Shown piece by piece: positions 45,366 to 54,448 of a stretch of DNA of 64,000 bases. The notes beneath the pieces are model-generated. The model was not told the origin of the DNA and searched no databases. It was given only the letters and a program-made list of their open reading frames with translations. Within the stretch, counting starts at the first letter, position 1, and every line of letters begins with the position of its first letter. This DNA is from Nitrospirota bacterium (GTDB lineage: Bacteria; Nitrospirota; Thermodesulfovibrionia; Thermodesulfovibrionales; UBA6898), in NCBI GenBank assembly GCA_016235245.1, contig JACRLO010000012.1:56125-120124 (forward strand). Direction: 5' to 3'. The translations under genes were made by a program, and so were the position numbers.

Positions 45366-46214
45366 TCAAGAAATTGTGTATGGGCAGATCTCGTCAGCTT
45401 CACGCTTGAGTATTTTTGCTGTTTCTTCATCCAGCCCGCTTCTTTGCATAAAAGCCTCCGCAGTCATCTCTGCAATATCCTGCGCCAGTATGATGTCTGC
45501 CTTGAAAAGATTGTCGAGCATGTTTTTTCGGACAGAATGGAGAATCGTGACTGGATAAAGCCTCTTGTCTTCGATCATCCGTTCGAGACTGCTCTTTTCA
45601 GGGTATCGCCAGCTGACGATCTTGAGGCCGACACATTCTGCATAGCGTATGGCATCTATCGAACAGCGGGTATTTGTGACAAGCCAGCCGTTATGAAATG
45701 CCATATGCTTTTCGGTGTTCATCTCCGACGTTTTCCTGATGTCCTGAAAACGGGCATGAACGTAGAGTGCGATCTTGACGTCGGTTGCCTTGCCTGCATC
45801 ACTATGGTATTTGCATTCAATTACGGAATAGGTATTATTTTTGCGCGCAATGACATCGACCTCGTGATTAACGCAATAGCCTTTAATAATGCGGTTTGTT
45901 TCGACCGTATATCCGTGGTGTGCCATGATTTTTCCAAAATACTGCTCAAAGGGATATCCTGAGGGGCCAAGAGCGAATATTGCTTTTTTTATTGAATACC
46001 GCATACCCGATGCAGCATTGTGCTTTCGCAGCAGCTTTCTTGCCTGCCTGAAGATGTCTCTGGTCCGTATTTTTTGGGGCAGCTCGTCTTCTATTGCTTT
46101 GGCTATTTCGTAGGCGACCTCAGAGGGCGCGCCTGAGCGTACGAGGGAATTAGTCAGTTTATTAATATCAAAGTCCTCATTACTGCCTGAGGATTTTATG
46201 ATTCTTTTTGCCAT
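45366..46214 (-). CDS. ATP-cone domain fused to an Mrr-like PD-(D/E)XK nuclease
   Basis: Residues about 4-90 are an ATP-cone (KRIIKSSGSNEDFDINKLTNSLVRSG...), the nucleotide-sensing domain of ribonucleotide reductases and NrdR. Residues about 100-200 carry a PD-(D/E)XK nuclease core: HEVDVIARKNNTYSVIECKYH, as in Mrr/type IV restriction enzymes. The rest is helical. No modification or other restriction gene is adjacent. A nuclease gated by dNTP or ATP levels is a reasonable guess. Confidence 0.8.
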   Translation of the reverse strand: MAKRIIKSSGSNEDFDINKLTNSLVRSGAPSEVAYEIAKAIEDELPQKIRTRDIFRQARKLLRKHNAASGMRYSIKKAIFALGPSGYPFEQYFGKIMAHHGYTVETNRIIKGYCVNHEVDVIARKNNTYSVIECKYHSDAGKATDVKIALYVHARFQDIRKTSEMNTEKHMAFHNGWLVTNTRCSIDAIRYAECVGLKIVSWRYPEKSSLERMIEDKRLYPVTILHSVRKNMLDNLFKADIILAQDIAEMTAEAFMQRSGLDEETAKILKREADEICPYTIS

Positions 46215-46341
46215 TATATTGATTTTACCTTATTGCGGTCATTCTGAAAATGGGCTTTGGGCTCTGTGATATAATGATAAATTGGCATGGCAACGAGATA
46301 ATTGTAAATAGGTATCAGATCAAATATATCAGGGAGGAAAT

Positions 46342-47271
46342 ATGATGCTGCATAGTGAAGTCCTTTCGATGATTGGCAATACACCGCTGGTAAAGATACA
46401 TAGAATGACTGATCATGATGACGCAGAGATTTGGGCAAAGCTTGAAGGCGCTAATCCTGGCGGTTCTGTCAAGGACCGGATAGCGTTAGCCATGGTAGAA
46501 GTAGCAGAGCGCGAAGGAAAGCTTAAGGCGGGGGGCACCATTATAGAGCCGACGAGCGGCAATACGGGCATCGGACTTGCGATGGTTGCTGCGGTTAAGG
46601 GATACAGGCTTATTCTTACCATGCCCGATACTATGTCCATGGAACGCAGGCAGCTTCTTCAGGCTTACGGGGCCGAGCTCGTACTAACAGAGGGTAAGAA
46701 GGGGATGAAGGGAGCTGTAGATCGGGCAGCCGAAATTAGTTCTGATAACCTTTCATATTTTATGCCTCAGCAGTTTGAAAATTGTGCCAATCCTGAAGTA
46801 CATATGAAGACGACTGCGGTTGAGATCCTGAATGACCTGGGCTCTGCTCCGGACGGTTTTGTGGCCGGTGTCGGGACAGGAGGCACCATCACCGGAATGG
46901 GTCTGGTTTTTAGAGACAAGAGACCTGACATCTGGATCGCTGCGGTGGAGCCTGCTGCATCTCCTGTGCTGTCAGGCGGAAATGCAGGCCCCCATAAGAT
47001 TGCAGGCCTCGGCGCAGGTTTTGTCCCGGGGATTTTGAATACCAAGATCTATGATGAGGTGATCAAGGTGACTGATGGCGATGCTGCAGAGACGGCAAGA
47101 GTTCTGGCAGTAAAAGAGGGAATTCTGGCCGGCATATCCTCTGGAGCCGCATTATGGGGAGCCCTTAGGGTGGCGAGGAAGCTTGGCAGAGGCAAGAAGA
47201 TTGTTGTCATCATACCTGACAGAGGAGAGCGGTATCTGAGTACAGGTCTTTTTGCTCCTGAGTCTTCTTAA
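46342..47271 (+). CDS. cysK: Cysteine synthase
   Basis: O-acetylserine sulfhydrylase makes cysteine from sulfide. The PLP lysine is in [36 protein letters not shown] and [14 protein letters not shown] are family signatures. Length 309. GGGAGG at 46332-46337 suits the second ATG (46345) slightly better than the first. In a sulfide-producing or sulfide-handling cell it is the assimilation point. Confidence 0.96.
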   Translation: MMLHSEVLSMIGNTPLVKIHRMTDHDDAEIWAKLEGANPGGSVKDRIALAMVEVAEREGKLKAGGTIIEPTSGNTGIGLAMVAAVKGYRLILTMPDTMSMERRQLLQAYGAELVLTEGKKGMKGAVDRAAEISSDNLSYFMPQQFENCANPEVHMKTTAVEILNDLGSAPDGFVAGVGTGGTITGMGLVFRDKRPDIWIAAVEPAASPVLSGGNAGPHKIAGLGAGFVPGILNTKIYDEVIKVTDGDAAETARVLAVKEGILAGISSGAALWGALRVARKLGRGKKIVVIIPDRGERYLSTGLFAPESS

Positions 47272-47819
47272 CAGGCTTTCGGCGCCGAGCTCATTGTTTG
47301 GTATGTAAGTTGACACGCTTTTAGCCATTCCTCTATCTCTTTTTTTGACGCCTTTGCATTAGCGCTGTGCCAGCGTTTTTTTTCCTTCGGAAATTGAGCG
47401 AGGGTATCTTTGAACTTTCTGAAAGAGCCGGGACCGTCCAGTGCACTATTAAGTGAATCATTGAGGTCCCGGTCCTGGACAGTGGCAGCAAACTCCTTCA
47501 TTGCTGCGTATGTTTTTATGGGGTTTCGTTCAGGGACCCTTATATAGTGGTCGTGATCATTCATGAATATGTCGAGTGCGAGCTCTATCTCGTCTTCCAT
47601 CCATTCCGGGATCTCGGGGATCTCATCAGGCTCGACATCCTCGAAATCAGCAATGTCGTCATAGCTTATAGAGAGAATTTCCCATGCCTTGTTGATAATA
47701 TCCTGAGACAGGATAATCAACTCTCCTGTTTTCCTGTTCAGGAAATAGTCGAAGGCTTCTCTCTCCGTGTCCTCCTGCGCTTTCTGTATTTCATCAAAAT
47801 TTACCACAAATCTCTTCAT
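47268..47819 (-). CDS. UPF0158 family protein
   Basis: A 183-residue acidic protein ([37 protein letters not shown]) of the UPF0158 family, whose function is unknown to me. ATG 47819 overlaps the end of the MurU-AmgK gene by 4 nt (ATGA); the upstream open frame is an unrelated shadow of that gene. The 3' end touches the convergent cysK end. Confidence 0.8.
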   Translation of the reverse strand: MKRFVVNFDEIQKAQEDTEREAFDYFLNRKTGELIILSQDIINKAWEILSISYDDIADFEDVEPDEIPEIPEWMEDEIELALDIFMNDHDHYIRVPERNPIKTYAAMKEFAATVQDRDLNDSLNSALDGPGSFRKFKDTLAQFPKEKKRWHSANAKASKKEIEEWLKACQLTYQTMSSAPKAC

Positions 47820-49720
47820 GAAAGGGCTGCTGTAAGCGCATAGAGTGTCGGATAGAGCTCTTTCGTCAATGAGGTTTCCTGCTTGAGGTATGCAACTGCC
47901 TGAGGCATATGCTTGAAAAAATGCGTCTTGCTTTTTTTTATTGAAAGAAAGCCGTATGCGCCTAATGCCTGCATATGACGCTGAAGCCTGCAGGGAATAA
48001 GAGATCTCCTGAAATCGGTTTCGCTGAACGATGAGGCGGATTGCTTCATCTGCAAAATGTAATACTCGATAAGCCGTTCCCTCAGGCTGTCCTCTAGCCT
48101 GTAGTAAGGATCCCATAGAATTGATGCTATATCATATGCTGCAGGGCCCAGACGTGCGCCCTGATAATCGATCAGGCGCGGTATGTTGCCCTTTAGGACC
48201 ATGATGTTTTGTGACTGTAAGTCGCGGTGAAGAAGGGTTATTGGAAGAGAGGAGACGTATGTTGCGAGTGCGTCAAATTCAGTACTGAGTTCCTGCTCCG
48301 GGTTATTAATATGTTTTATGGCTTTGATAAACCATTCCATAAAATAGCTTGTCTCCCATCGGAGGTGTTCATAATCAAAAACTCTTTCCTGCAGCGTCGG
48401 ACATTCTGAAATACGATCTGCGGTTTCAGTCTGCAGCCGCACAACGATATCGAGAATTTCCCTGTATAGGGATTCTATTTCGCTTGGCGATCTTCTGCAT
48501 TTGAGCCAGGCGTAGAGGGAGAGGTCACCGAGGTCTTCGAAAAGGGCCTGCCTGTTCGCTTCATCGACGACGAATATCTCAGGTACCGGGAGACCGCATT
48601 TCCTGAAGAAACGTGTGTATGTGATATGACGTATATAGTCCTGATCAGCTTCGGTGCAATTCATGAGTATGGCAGTCTTGTCTCTGCATCTGACGCGGTA
48701 ATATGTTCTGTCCGATCCTCCTGCTGCTATCGCTGTTGCTTCTGCCGATCTTTCAGCGCTATCAAGCCATTCCGCTACTGTCTGGGTAAGCGGTATTGTT
48801 TCTCTGTTTTGTGCTGTACTGATGGGGATTGAGAATTCAGGACCGACTATAGCATTTTCTATTATTGTAGCAGAGGCAATCCTGGTTCCTGGCAAGAGAA
48901 TGCTGTTGCTAATGCAAGATGGCGCCTGAAGAGTCACGTCCTTTTCTATGACTATATTGCCATTGAACTCAGTCTTGTCGCAGTCAACAGACTCATGCAT
49001 ATAGATTGTTTCACCGTCTTTCTTTAATGTATCAAATACTGCCGCTGCGTATGAATCGGGGGTGCCAATATCTGTCCATGCAGTTCCTGAAAAGTCCGCT
49101 GTGCCTATTGTATGGCCTGCAGCAACTGATTTGAGCCATGCAGTAACTACGCTTGAATTCCCCTGTGGAAGGTAATCGAGGATTTTCTGAGAATAGACCG
49201 CTATCCCCATGAATGCCATTTTATATAATTCTGAACTCTTTTCCTCTGCCAATTCCCCGACTGATTTGAGAAAACCCTTGTTGTCAATCCAGACATTGTT
49301 GAATTTCTCACAATCATGAACTGCAAGTGTAGCAATATTTCCTGATTCACGATGACTTCTCACCAGAGTCGCAAGATCTATGTCAGAAAGGATGTCTGCA
49401 TTATGCGCAATAAAGACCGAGTTTCTTAGCATGGACTCGGCATTCTTTAGGGCACCGCCGGTGCCAAGAATGGACGGTTCATAGAAAATACTTATATTAC
49501 AATGTGTTATATGATTGCGGAAAAAGTTCTCGATCTGTTCTGATTTATGATGAGTATTGATGCCTATGATATTTGGCGAAAGGGTGGATATTCTGTCAAG
49601 AACAGTTTCAATGACCGGTTTTCCGCAGATCGGCAGAAGGGGTTTTGGAATATAGTCTGTTATAGGCTTGAGTCTTTCTCCGTAGCCAGCTGCTAATATG
49701 AATGCATATAAGTTTTCCAC
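47816..49720 (-). CDS. murU-amgK: MurU-AmgK fusion: MurNAc-1-phosphate uridylyltransferase and MurNAc/GlcNAc kinase
   Basis: Residues 1 to about 240 are a nucleotidyltransferase (AFILAAGYGERLKPITDYIPKPLLPICGKPV). A short left-handed-helix-like segment follows (EFNGNIVIEKDVTLQAPSCIS). Residues about 320-634 are an aminoglycoside-phosphotransferase-fold kinase with LLHRDLQSQNIMV and LIDYQGARLGPAAYDIASIL, as in AmgK. Together they would convert recycled MurNAc to UDP-MurNAc, bypassing MurA and so giving intrinsic fosfomycin tolerance. Usually these are two adjacent genes. It shares one base with the NamZ gene. Confidence 0.85.
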   Translation of the reverse strand: MENLYAFILAAGYGERLKPITDYIPKPLLPICGKPVIETVLDRISTLSPNIIGINTHHKSEQIENFFRNHITHCNISIFYEPSILGTGGALKNAESMLRNSVFIAHNADILSDIDLATLVRSHRESGNIATLAVHDCEKFNNVWIDNKGFLKSVGELAEEKSSELYKMAFMGIAVYSQKILDYLPQGNSSVVTAWLKSVAAGHTIGTADFSGTAWTDIGTPDSYAAAVFDTLKKDGETIYMHESVDCDKTEFNGNIVIEKDVTLQAPSCISNSILLPGTRIASATIIENAIVGPEFSIPISTAQNRETIPLTQTVAEWLDSAERSAEATAIAAGGSDRTYYRVRCRDKTAILMNCTEADQDYIRHITYTRFFRKCGLPVPEIFVVDEANRQALFEDLGDLSLYAWLKCRRSPSEIESLYREILDIVVRLQTETADRISECPTLQERVFDYEHLRWETSYFMEWFIKAIKHINNPEQELSTEFDALATYVSSLPITLLHRDLQSQNIMVLKGNIPRLIDYQGARLGPAAYDIASILWDPYYRLEDSLRERLIEYYILQMKQSASSFSETDFRRSLIPCRLQRHMQALGAYGFLSIKKSKTHFFKHMPQAVAYLKQETSLTKELYPTLYALTAALS

Positions 49721-50898
49721 TAATAGAGCAGATATTTTTGTCTTATTTTTCTATCAAAATTGCGAAGCTCGCTCTTCCAGCACGCTTCCATGCTCTCAAG
49801 AGGCGCGGACTGTTCAATATCTTTTCTCAGACGATCTGTGCCTGCAAGGATATCAATTGGCAAGAGGTTCTTTTCGTACTCATAGGGCGGATTGTTCCAT
49901 CTGAATTTCTTGGGATACAGATCATGGAGAGTTTTCAGAATTGCAACAGCTGTTTTGAATGGCTTGAATTTTTCCCTGTCTGTCAGATGTATCTGTGCGC
50001 CGCCGCAAAGCTTCCCGGCATGTTTCTGAAAGGTTGGAATAAAGTGCAGCGGCCTGAAGATTAATCCCGGCAGTCGTAATTCCCTCAGTTCAGTTGTAAG
50101 GACTTCCGGGTCAATAAAGGGCGCTCCGAATATCTCAAATGGCCGGGTTGTTCCCCTGCCCTCACTTATGTTTGTTCCTTCAAGAAGACACATCCCTGGG
50201 TAGACCGTTGCAGTGTCTAATGTCGGCATATTGGGAGAGGGGAGGACCCACGGCAGCCCTGTTTCGTCAAACCACATAGCTCTTTTCCATCCCAGCATAG
50301 GAATGATATCAAACGTCAATTTGTTATAAAAGGCCTCTCTGAAATAGAGCCCTATCTCTCCTATCGTCATGCCATGGCGTATGGGAAGGCTTTGAAGCCC
50401 TACAAATGAGGTGTATTTTTGTTTAAGAACAGGACCTTCTATAGCCTTTCCGTTTATCGGGTTAGGCCTGTCCAGGATTACGACCATTTTGTTCAGCTCC
50501 TGGCAGGCCTCCATAACGAGTGCCATGGTCCAAATGAAGGTGTAATAACGAGCGCCAACATCCTGAAGGTCGATCACCATGATGTCTATGCTGCTTAACA
50601 TCTCAGGGGACGGCTTTCGCGTTGTTCCATAAAGGCTGTACACAGGTATTCCGGTCTTTTTGTCCCTGAAGCTGTCCCACTCGATCATGTTGTCCTGAGT
50701 TTCTCCGCGGATCCCGTGCTGCGGGCCAAACAACGCCGAGACGCTGAATTTCTTTGAACTGAAGCAGGTATCAGCAGAATGGGAAAAATTGCTGGTTATG
50801 GAGGCAGGATGTAATAGCAGGCCGATATTGGCAGATCTGAATTTAGCCGGCCATCTTTTTTCTATAAGGTCAATTCCTGTTCTTACGATAGGAGGCAT
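49720..50898 (-). CDS. namZ: Exo-beta-N-acetylmuramidase NamZ (DUF1343)
   Basis: A 392-residue DUF1343 protein (glycoside hydrolase family of B. subtilis NamZ/YbbC): VRTGIDLIEKRW, LFGPQHGIRGETQDNM, VIDLQDVGARYYTFIWTMAL, ILDRPNPING and EGTNISEGRGTTRPFE are conserved. It would release MurNAc from peptidoglycan fragments, feeding AmgK-MurU encoded next. There is no obvious signal peptide at the chosen start, so it may act in the cytoplasm or use an unusual export route. The stop shares a base with the MurU-AmgK start. Confidence 0.87.
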   Translation of the reverse strand: MPPIVRTGIDLIEKRWPAKFRSANIGLLLHPASITSNFSHSADTCFSSKKFSVSALFGPQHGIRGETQDNMIEWDSFRDKKTGIPVYSLYGTTRKPSPEMLSSIDIMVIDLQDVGARYYTFIWTMALVMEACQELNKMVVILDRPNPINGKAIEGPVLKQKYTSFVGLQSLPIRHGMTIGEIGLYFREAFYNKLTFDIIPMLGWKRAMWFDETGLPWVLPSPNMPTLDTATVYPGMCLLEGTNISEGRGTTRPFEIFGAPFIDPEVLTTELRELRLPGLIFRPLHFIPTFQKHAGKLCGGAQIHLTDREKFKPFKTAVAILKTLHDLYPKKFRWNNPPYEYEKNLLPIDILAGTDRLRKDIEQSAPLESMEACWKSELRNFDRKIRQKYLLY

Positions 50899-50918
50899 AG
50901 ATGGCTGAATGTGTCTGT

Positions 50919-51443
50919 TTATTCCAGCAAGAGATCCCTGATCACCATGGTCAGTTCTTTCAGGCGGATATCACGGTTCTGCTCGGTGACTTCAAAAATC
51001 CTCACATCTTCTCTTTTTCTGATATCACTGATAAGGCCTGTTCCTCTATCCGTAATGGTAGAAATAACCGGTTTTTTTGCGTCAAGGAGTCCAATGATGA
51101 TCTTGCCGAATTTCTTTGATTCGCACGCTACTTTCCCGATCTCATCAATAAAATAGAGCCCGGTTTTTTTCTCTCTGGAGAAGGTCTGATCGAGAAAGAT
51201 ATCAAATCCCTTGATATCAACCTTGAATTTACCAACACTGATCTTGCTTTTCAGCTTTGTATGGGCAAAGATCTTGCTATCACCAAAAAGATTGTTAACT
51301 TCAAGGCCGGCAATATTCCCTTCTTCCATTATCTCATCGGTCACAAACCCCACTGGATTGAATTCCTTAAAAATAATGCAAAGCCTTTTAATTAAAGTTG
51401 TCTTACCGGCGCTGGGAAGACCTGTGATCAGAATGTTGTTCAT
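50919..51443 (-). CDS. THEP1-like nucleoside-triphosphatase
   Basis: A 174-residue P-loop NTPase: Walker A GLPSAGKTTLIKRL, GFVTDEI, and Walker B-like YFIDEIGKVACESKKF, all typical of the THEP1 family. The cellular role is unknown. The start overlaps the parB stop by 4 nt. Confidence 0.88.
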   Translation of the reverse strand: MNNILITGLPSAGKTTLIKRLCIIFKEFNPVGFVTDEIMEEGNIAGLEVNNLFGDSKIFAHTKLKSKISVGKFKVDIKGFDIFLDQTFSREKKTGLYFIDEIGKVACESKKFGKIIIGLLDAKKPVISTITDRGTGLISDIRKREDVRIFEVTEQNRDIRLKELTMVIRDLLLE

Positions 51444-52201
51444 GTCATTAATATGTCAAGAAGCCTGTTGAGCTCCTCAAGAGAATAATATTCTATCTCT
51501 ATTTTCCCCTTCTTTTTGTTTTTCTGAGCAATATGTACTTTTGTGCCTAAGTGTCTTAAGAGCTTTTCCTCAAGAGATGCAATCTGAGGGTCATTATCGC
51601 GTGATATTTTAGCAGATTTCTTAGTTTTTTGGGCTAATAATTCTGTCTCTCTTACGCTCAGCCCATTTTTTATGATTTTTCTGGCTGCCTCAACCTGATT
51701 TATCTTGCCCTCGAGTGCAAGCAAAGCCCGTGCATGTCCCATGCTCAATTTTCCTGCATAGAGCATATCCTCAACCTTGTCTGCGAGGTCTTCCTGGGTC
51801 AGATTGAACTCCTGCAGCAGACGGTTGAAGCCCTCTGCTGTTTCGATCGGATTGAGTTCTTCTCTCTGAATATTCTCGATCAATGCCATTTCAAGGGAGT
51901 CGCGTGAATCAACATTCTTGATGATAGCAGGTATCTTTTTCAGTCCGGCAAGGGTTGCTGCCCGCCACCTTCTCTCTCCGGCAATCAGATAAAATGAGCC
52001 ATCCCCTGACCTTGAAACAAGGATTGGCTGCAACACACCTTTTTCTTTTATTGATGCAGAAAGCTCGTTCAGGGCGCTTTCATTGAATACCTTTCTCGGT
52101 TGCTGCATTCCGGGCAGTATCCTATCTATATCAATGTGAGTAATATTATCTCCCTTGTCAGGGATGAGAGCATCAAGCCCTCTACCCAGTGCCGTCTTCA
52201 C
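51440..52201 (-). CDS. parB: Chromosome partitioning protein ParB
   Basis: ParB is a CTP-dependent clamp that loads at parS. It starts at GTG 52201 (AAGGAG 7 nt upstream) with KTALGRGLDALIP; the CTP/loading motifs GERRWRAA and ENIQREELNPIE, and a central helix-turn-helix (LSMGHARALLAL), are present; the C-terminal end dimerises. It overlaps parA by 20 nt. Two parS sites lie just upstream of parA. Confidence 0.96.
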   Translation of the reverse strand: MKTALGRGLDALIPDKGDNITHIDIDRILPGMQQPRKVFNESALNELSASIKEKGVLQPILVSRSGDGSFYLIAGERRWRAATLAGLKKIPAIIKNVDSRDSLEMALIENIQREELNPIETAEGFNRLLQEFNLTQEDLADKVEDMLYAGKLSMGHARALLALEGKINQVEAARKIIKNGLSVRETELLAQKTKKSAKISRDNDPQIASLEEKLLRHLGTKVHIAQKNKKKGKIEIEYYSLEELNRLLDILMT

Positions 52202-52952
52202 GTAATATCTCCTTTGCCAGAGCAAGATAACTCTGAGCTCCTCTGGACTTTATATCATAGAGCATTGCAGGTTTCCCATGACTCGGAGCCTCGCCCAATG
52301 CAATATTTCTGGGGATCATCGTCTGATATACTTTTTCACCAAAGTGTTTTCGCACCTCTTCAACTACCTGATGAGCGAGATTGTTCCTCGTGTCAAACAT
52401 GGTAAGCACTATGCCCTTGATGTCAAGGCGAGGGTTAAACGATCCCTGAATGCGTCGGATTGTTTTTGTAAGCATGCTCAAGCCCTCAAGGGCATAATAT
52501 TCGCACTGGACCGGAACCAAAACTGAATCAGAAGCAACCAGGGCATTCAATGTCAGCAGGCCGAGTGATGGCGGGCAATCTACGAATATGTACCGATAAC
52601 TGTCTTTTAGGCCTTCCAGCGCCCTGGCAAGAATGCCCTCCCTGCCATCTTTTTCGATAAGCTCAATTTCTGCTCCAAGCAGATCTACACTGGAGGGAAC
52701 CAGATAAAGCTGTTCTATCTGTGTATGCACTACTGCTTCAGCAAGTGAACAATCCCCTGCAATCACGCTATATAAGGTCTTTTCGACTTCATCTCTGACT
52801 ATTCCAAGCCCTGAAGTTGTATTGCCCTGCGGGTCAATATCTATGAGAAGTATCTTTTCTCCTGACAATGCAAGCGACGCTGCAAGATTAATCGCAGTGG
52901 TCGTTTTGCCTACCCCGCCCTTTTGATTTACGATGGATATAACTTTGTTCAT
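52182..52952 (-). CDS. parA: Chromosome partitioning ATPase ParA
   Basis: ParA/Soj is a Walker-type ATPase that positions ParB-parS complexes. The deviant Walker A KGGVGKTTTAINLAAS is at residues 11-26, Walker B-like YIFVDCPPSLG is in the middle, and MIPRNIALGEAPSHGKP is a ParA signature. Length 256. It precedes parB in the operon. Confidence 0.97.
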   Translation of the reverse strand: MNKVISIVNQKGGVGKTTTAINLAASLALSGEKILLIDIDPQGNTTSGLGIVRDEVEKTLYSVIAGDCSLAEAVVHTQIEQLYLVPSSVDLLGAEIELIEKDGREGILARALEGLKDSYRYIFVDCPPSLGLLTLNALVASDSVLVPVQCEYYALEGLSMLTKTIRRIQGSFNPRLDIKGIVLTMFDTRNNLAHQVVEEVRKHFGEKVYQTMIPRNIALGEAPSHGKPAMLYDIKSRGAQSYLALAKEILREDGTG

Positions 52953-52963
52953 GGGGATGCATT

Positions 52964-52976
52964 ATAACATAGTGAC
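52964..52976 (-). promoter_or_regulatory. Extended -10 promoter for parA
   Basis: On the - strand TGTTATAAT (TGnTATAAT, -10 at 52971-52976) lies about 20 nt before the parA ATG, leaving a very short leader with no clear ribosome site. A GTGA-N4-TCAC dyad lies just upstream. Confidence 0.5.
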
Positions 52977-53056
52977 TGATCACAATTTAAGGTATTTATT
53001 GTTTATTCCTAACAATGGGCTTGCGCCCGTGAGTGAATGCTGACATTATTTTGTCT

Positions 53057-53072
53057 TGTTCCACGTGGAACA
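53057..53072. other. parS: parS site 1
   Basis: A perfect 16-bp palindrome TGTTCCACGTGGAACA matching the parS consensus, about 105 nt upstream of parA. This is the ParB loading site. Confidence 0.95.
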
Positions 53073-53105
53073 TAATAGGCAGATATCTATCAATCTTGCC
53101 AGCAA

Positions 53106-53121
53106 TGTTCCACGTGGAACA
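53106..53121. other. parS: parS site 2
   Basis: A second identical 16-bp palindrome, 49 nt from the first, 36 nt before the start of the divergent permease gene. Confidence 0.95.
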
Positions 53122-53156
53122 TTTATCTCTGGACGATGTCCTGAGGTTGCATAAAT

Positions 53157-54374
53157 GTGATACAATTAACAGTGCTGGATCTTTTTAAAATATCCCTCAT
53201 TTTTATTCTCATGCTCAGCCTGCTCAGGAAGAAAATAGGAATAGGCTATGTTATGCTTATTTCATCTGGAGCCCTGTCCCTGCTCTATCGCATGAGTCTT
53301 CTTGATATCATTATTACGACTGAAAAGGTTGCCACCAGCGGTATTGCCATCAAACTACTCCTGTCATTGTCGCTTATCAGGATATTTGAGCTTGTTCTGA
53401 GGGAACAGAAGATCCTCGATGCCATGATGAACGAAATAAGGAGTTCATTCAGATCAAGGAAGGCTGTTATAATATCTATGCCATTACTGATCGGAATGTT
53501 GCCTTCCCTTGGTGGCGCTTATTTCTCTGCCCCCATGGTTGAGGAGGCAACCCGTGATACGGAGATGAACCCTGAGGAAAAGGCCTTTATTAATTACTGG
53601 TTCAGGCATCCGTGGGAATTAATCCTGCCCCTTTATCCCGGGATAGTTTTTGCCTCAGCGGTCTCTCATATTCCGCTCAACAGGCTGGCCATAACAAATA
53701 CGGTCTCCGTTATTGCGCTGATTATAGCAGGATATATCTATAGCATGCGAGACATCGGAAGTTCCATAGGGAAAGGGATCAAACCTGCTTTTCGTGCTAA
53801 CATGAGGTCATTGCTGAATTTTTCCCCTATCGTGCTTGTGATGATCCTGGTTATCATTGCCGGTATGGAGCTTCACTATGCATTACTTATTGTGATTATT
53901 CCTATCTTCATCAATTACCGATACAGCATAAAGCGAATCTTTGCTGCAGTTCGATACGGTTTTTCATGGGATGTAATTGTGATAATCGCCGGAATTGTTT
54001 TTTTTAAAGAAACAATGGAAGCATCCGGCTCAGTGAATAATCTCGGCAGATTTTTTATTGAGCATGGTATTCCTTTGCTGCCTGTATTTTGCCTGCTTCC
54101 TTTTGCTGCCGGACTCCTGACCGGCCATACGGTCGGATTTGTGGGGAGCACATTTCCCCTGCTCATAAGCATCGGCGAACCGGCTCTTCCGTCTCTAATA
54201 TCTCTTGCCTTTGCCTCGGGATTTATCGGTGTACTCCTCTCCCCTGTGCACCTATGTCTCATACTGACAAGAGAATATTTCAAGGCAGACCTCTCCGGTA
54301 TATACAGAAAGACGATCCCTGCCGGTGCGATAATCTTCGTGGCAGCAATTGTCCAGTATTTTTTCATGCAATAA
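53157..54374 (+). CDS. DUF401 family membrane protein
   Basis: A 405-residue polytopic membrane protein (10-11 helices) of the DUF401 permease-like family: LLIGMLPSLGGAYFSAPMVEEATR and INYWFRHPWELILPLYPG in the first half, GLLTGHTVGFVGSTFPLL and LSPVHLCLILTREYF in the second, suggesting an inverted-repeat transporter. Substrate unknown. The start is GTG 53157, directly after the parS sites. Confidence 0.85.
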   Translation: MIQLTVLDLFKISLIFILMLSLLRKKIGIGYVMLISSGALSLLYRMSLLDIIITTEKVATSGIAIKLLLSLSLIRIFELVLREQKILDAMMNEIRSSFRSRKAVIISMPLLIGMLPSLGGAYFSAPMVEEATRDTEMNPEEKAFINYWFRHPWELILPLYPGIVFASAVSHIPLNRLAITNTVSVIALIIAGYIYSMRDIGSSIGKGIKPAFRANMRSLLNFSPIVLVMILVIIAGMELHYALLIVIIPIFINYRYSIKRIFAAVRYGFSWDVIVIIAGIVFFKETMEASGSVNNLGRFFIEHGIPLLPVFCLLPFAAGLLTGHTVGFVGSTFPLLISIGEPALPSLISLAFASGFIGVLLSPVHLCLILTREYFKADLSGIYRKTIPAGAIIFVAAIVQYFFMQ

Positions 54375-54448
54375 CAGATCCGCCAAAGGTTCTAAAGGCA
54401 GCAGCTTATAACCAAAATCTCCATTGTTTGTGCTATATTTAGGTATCC

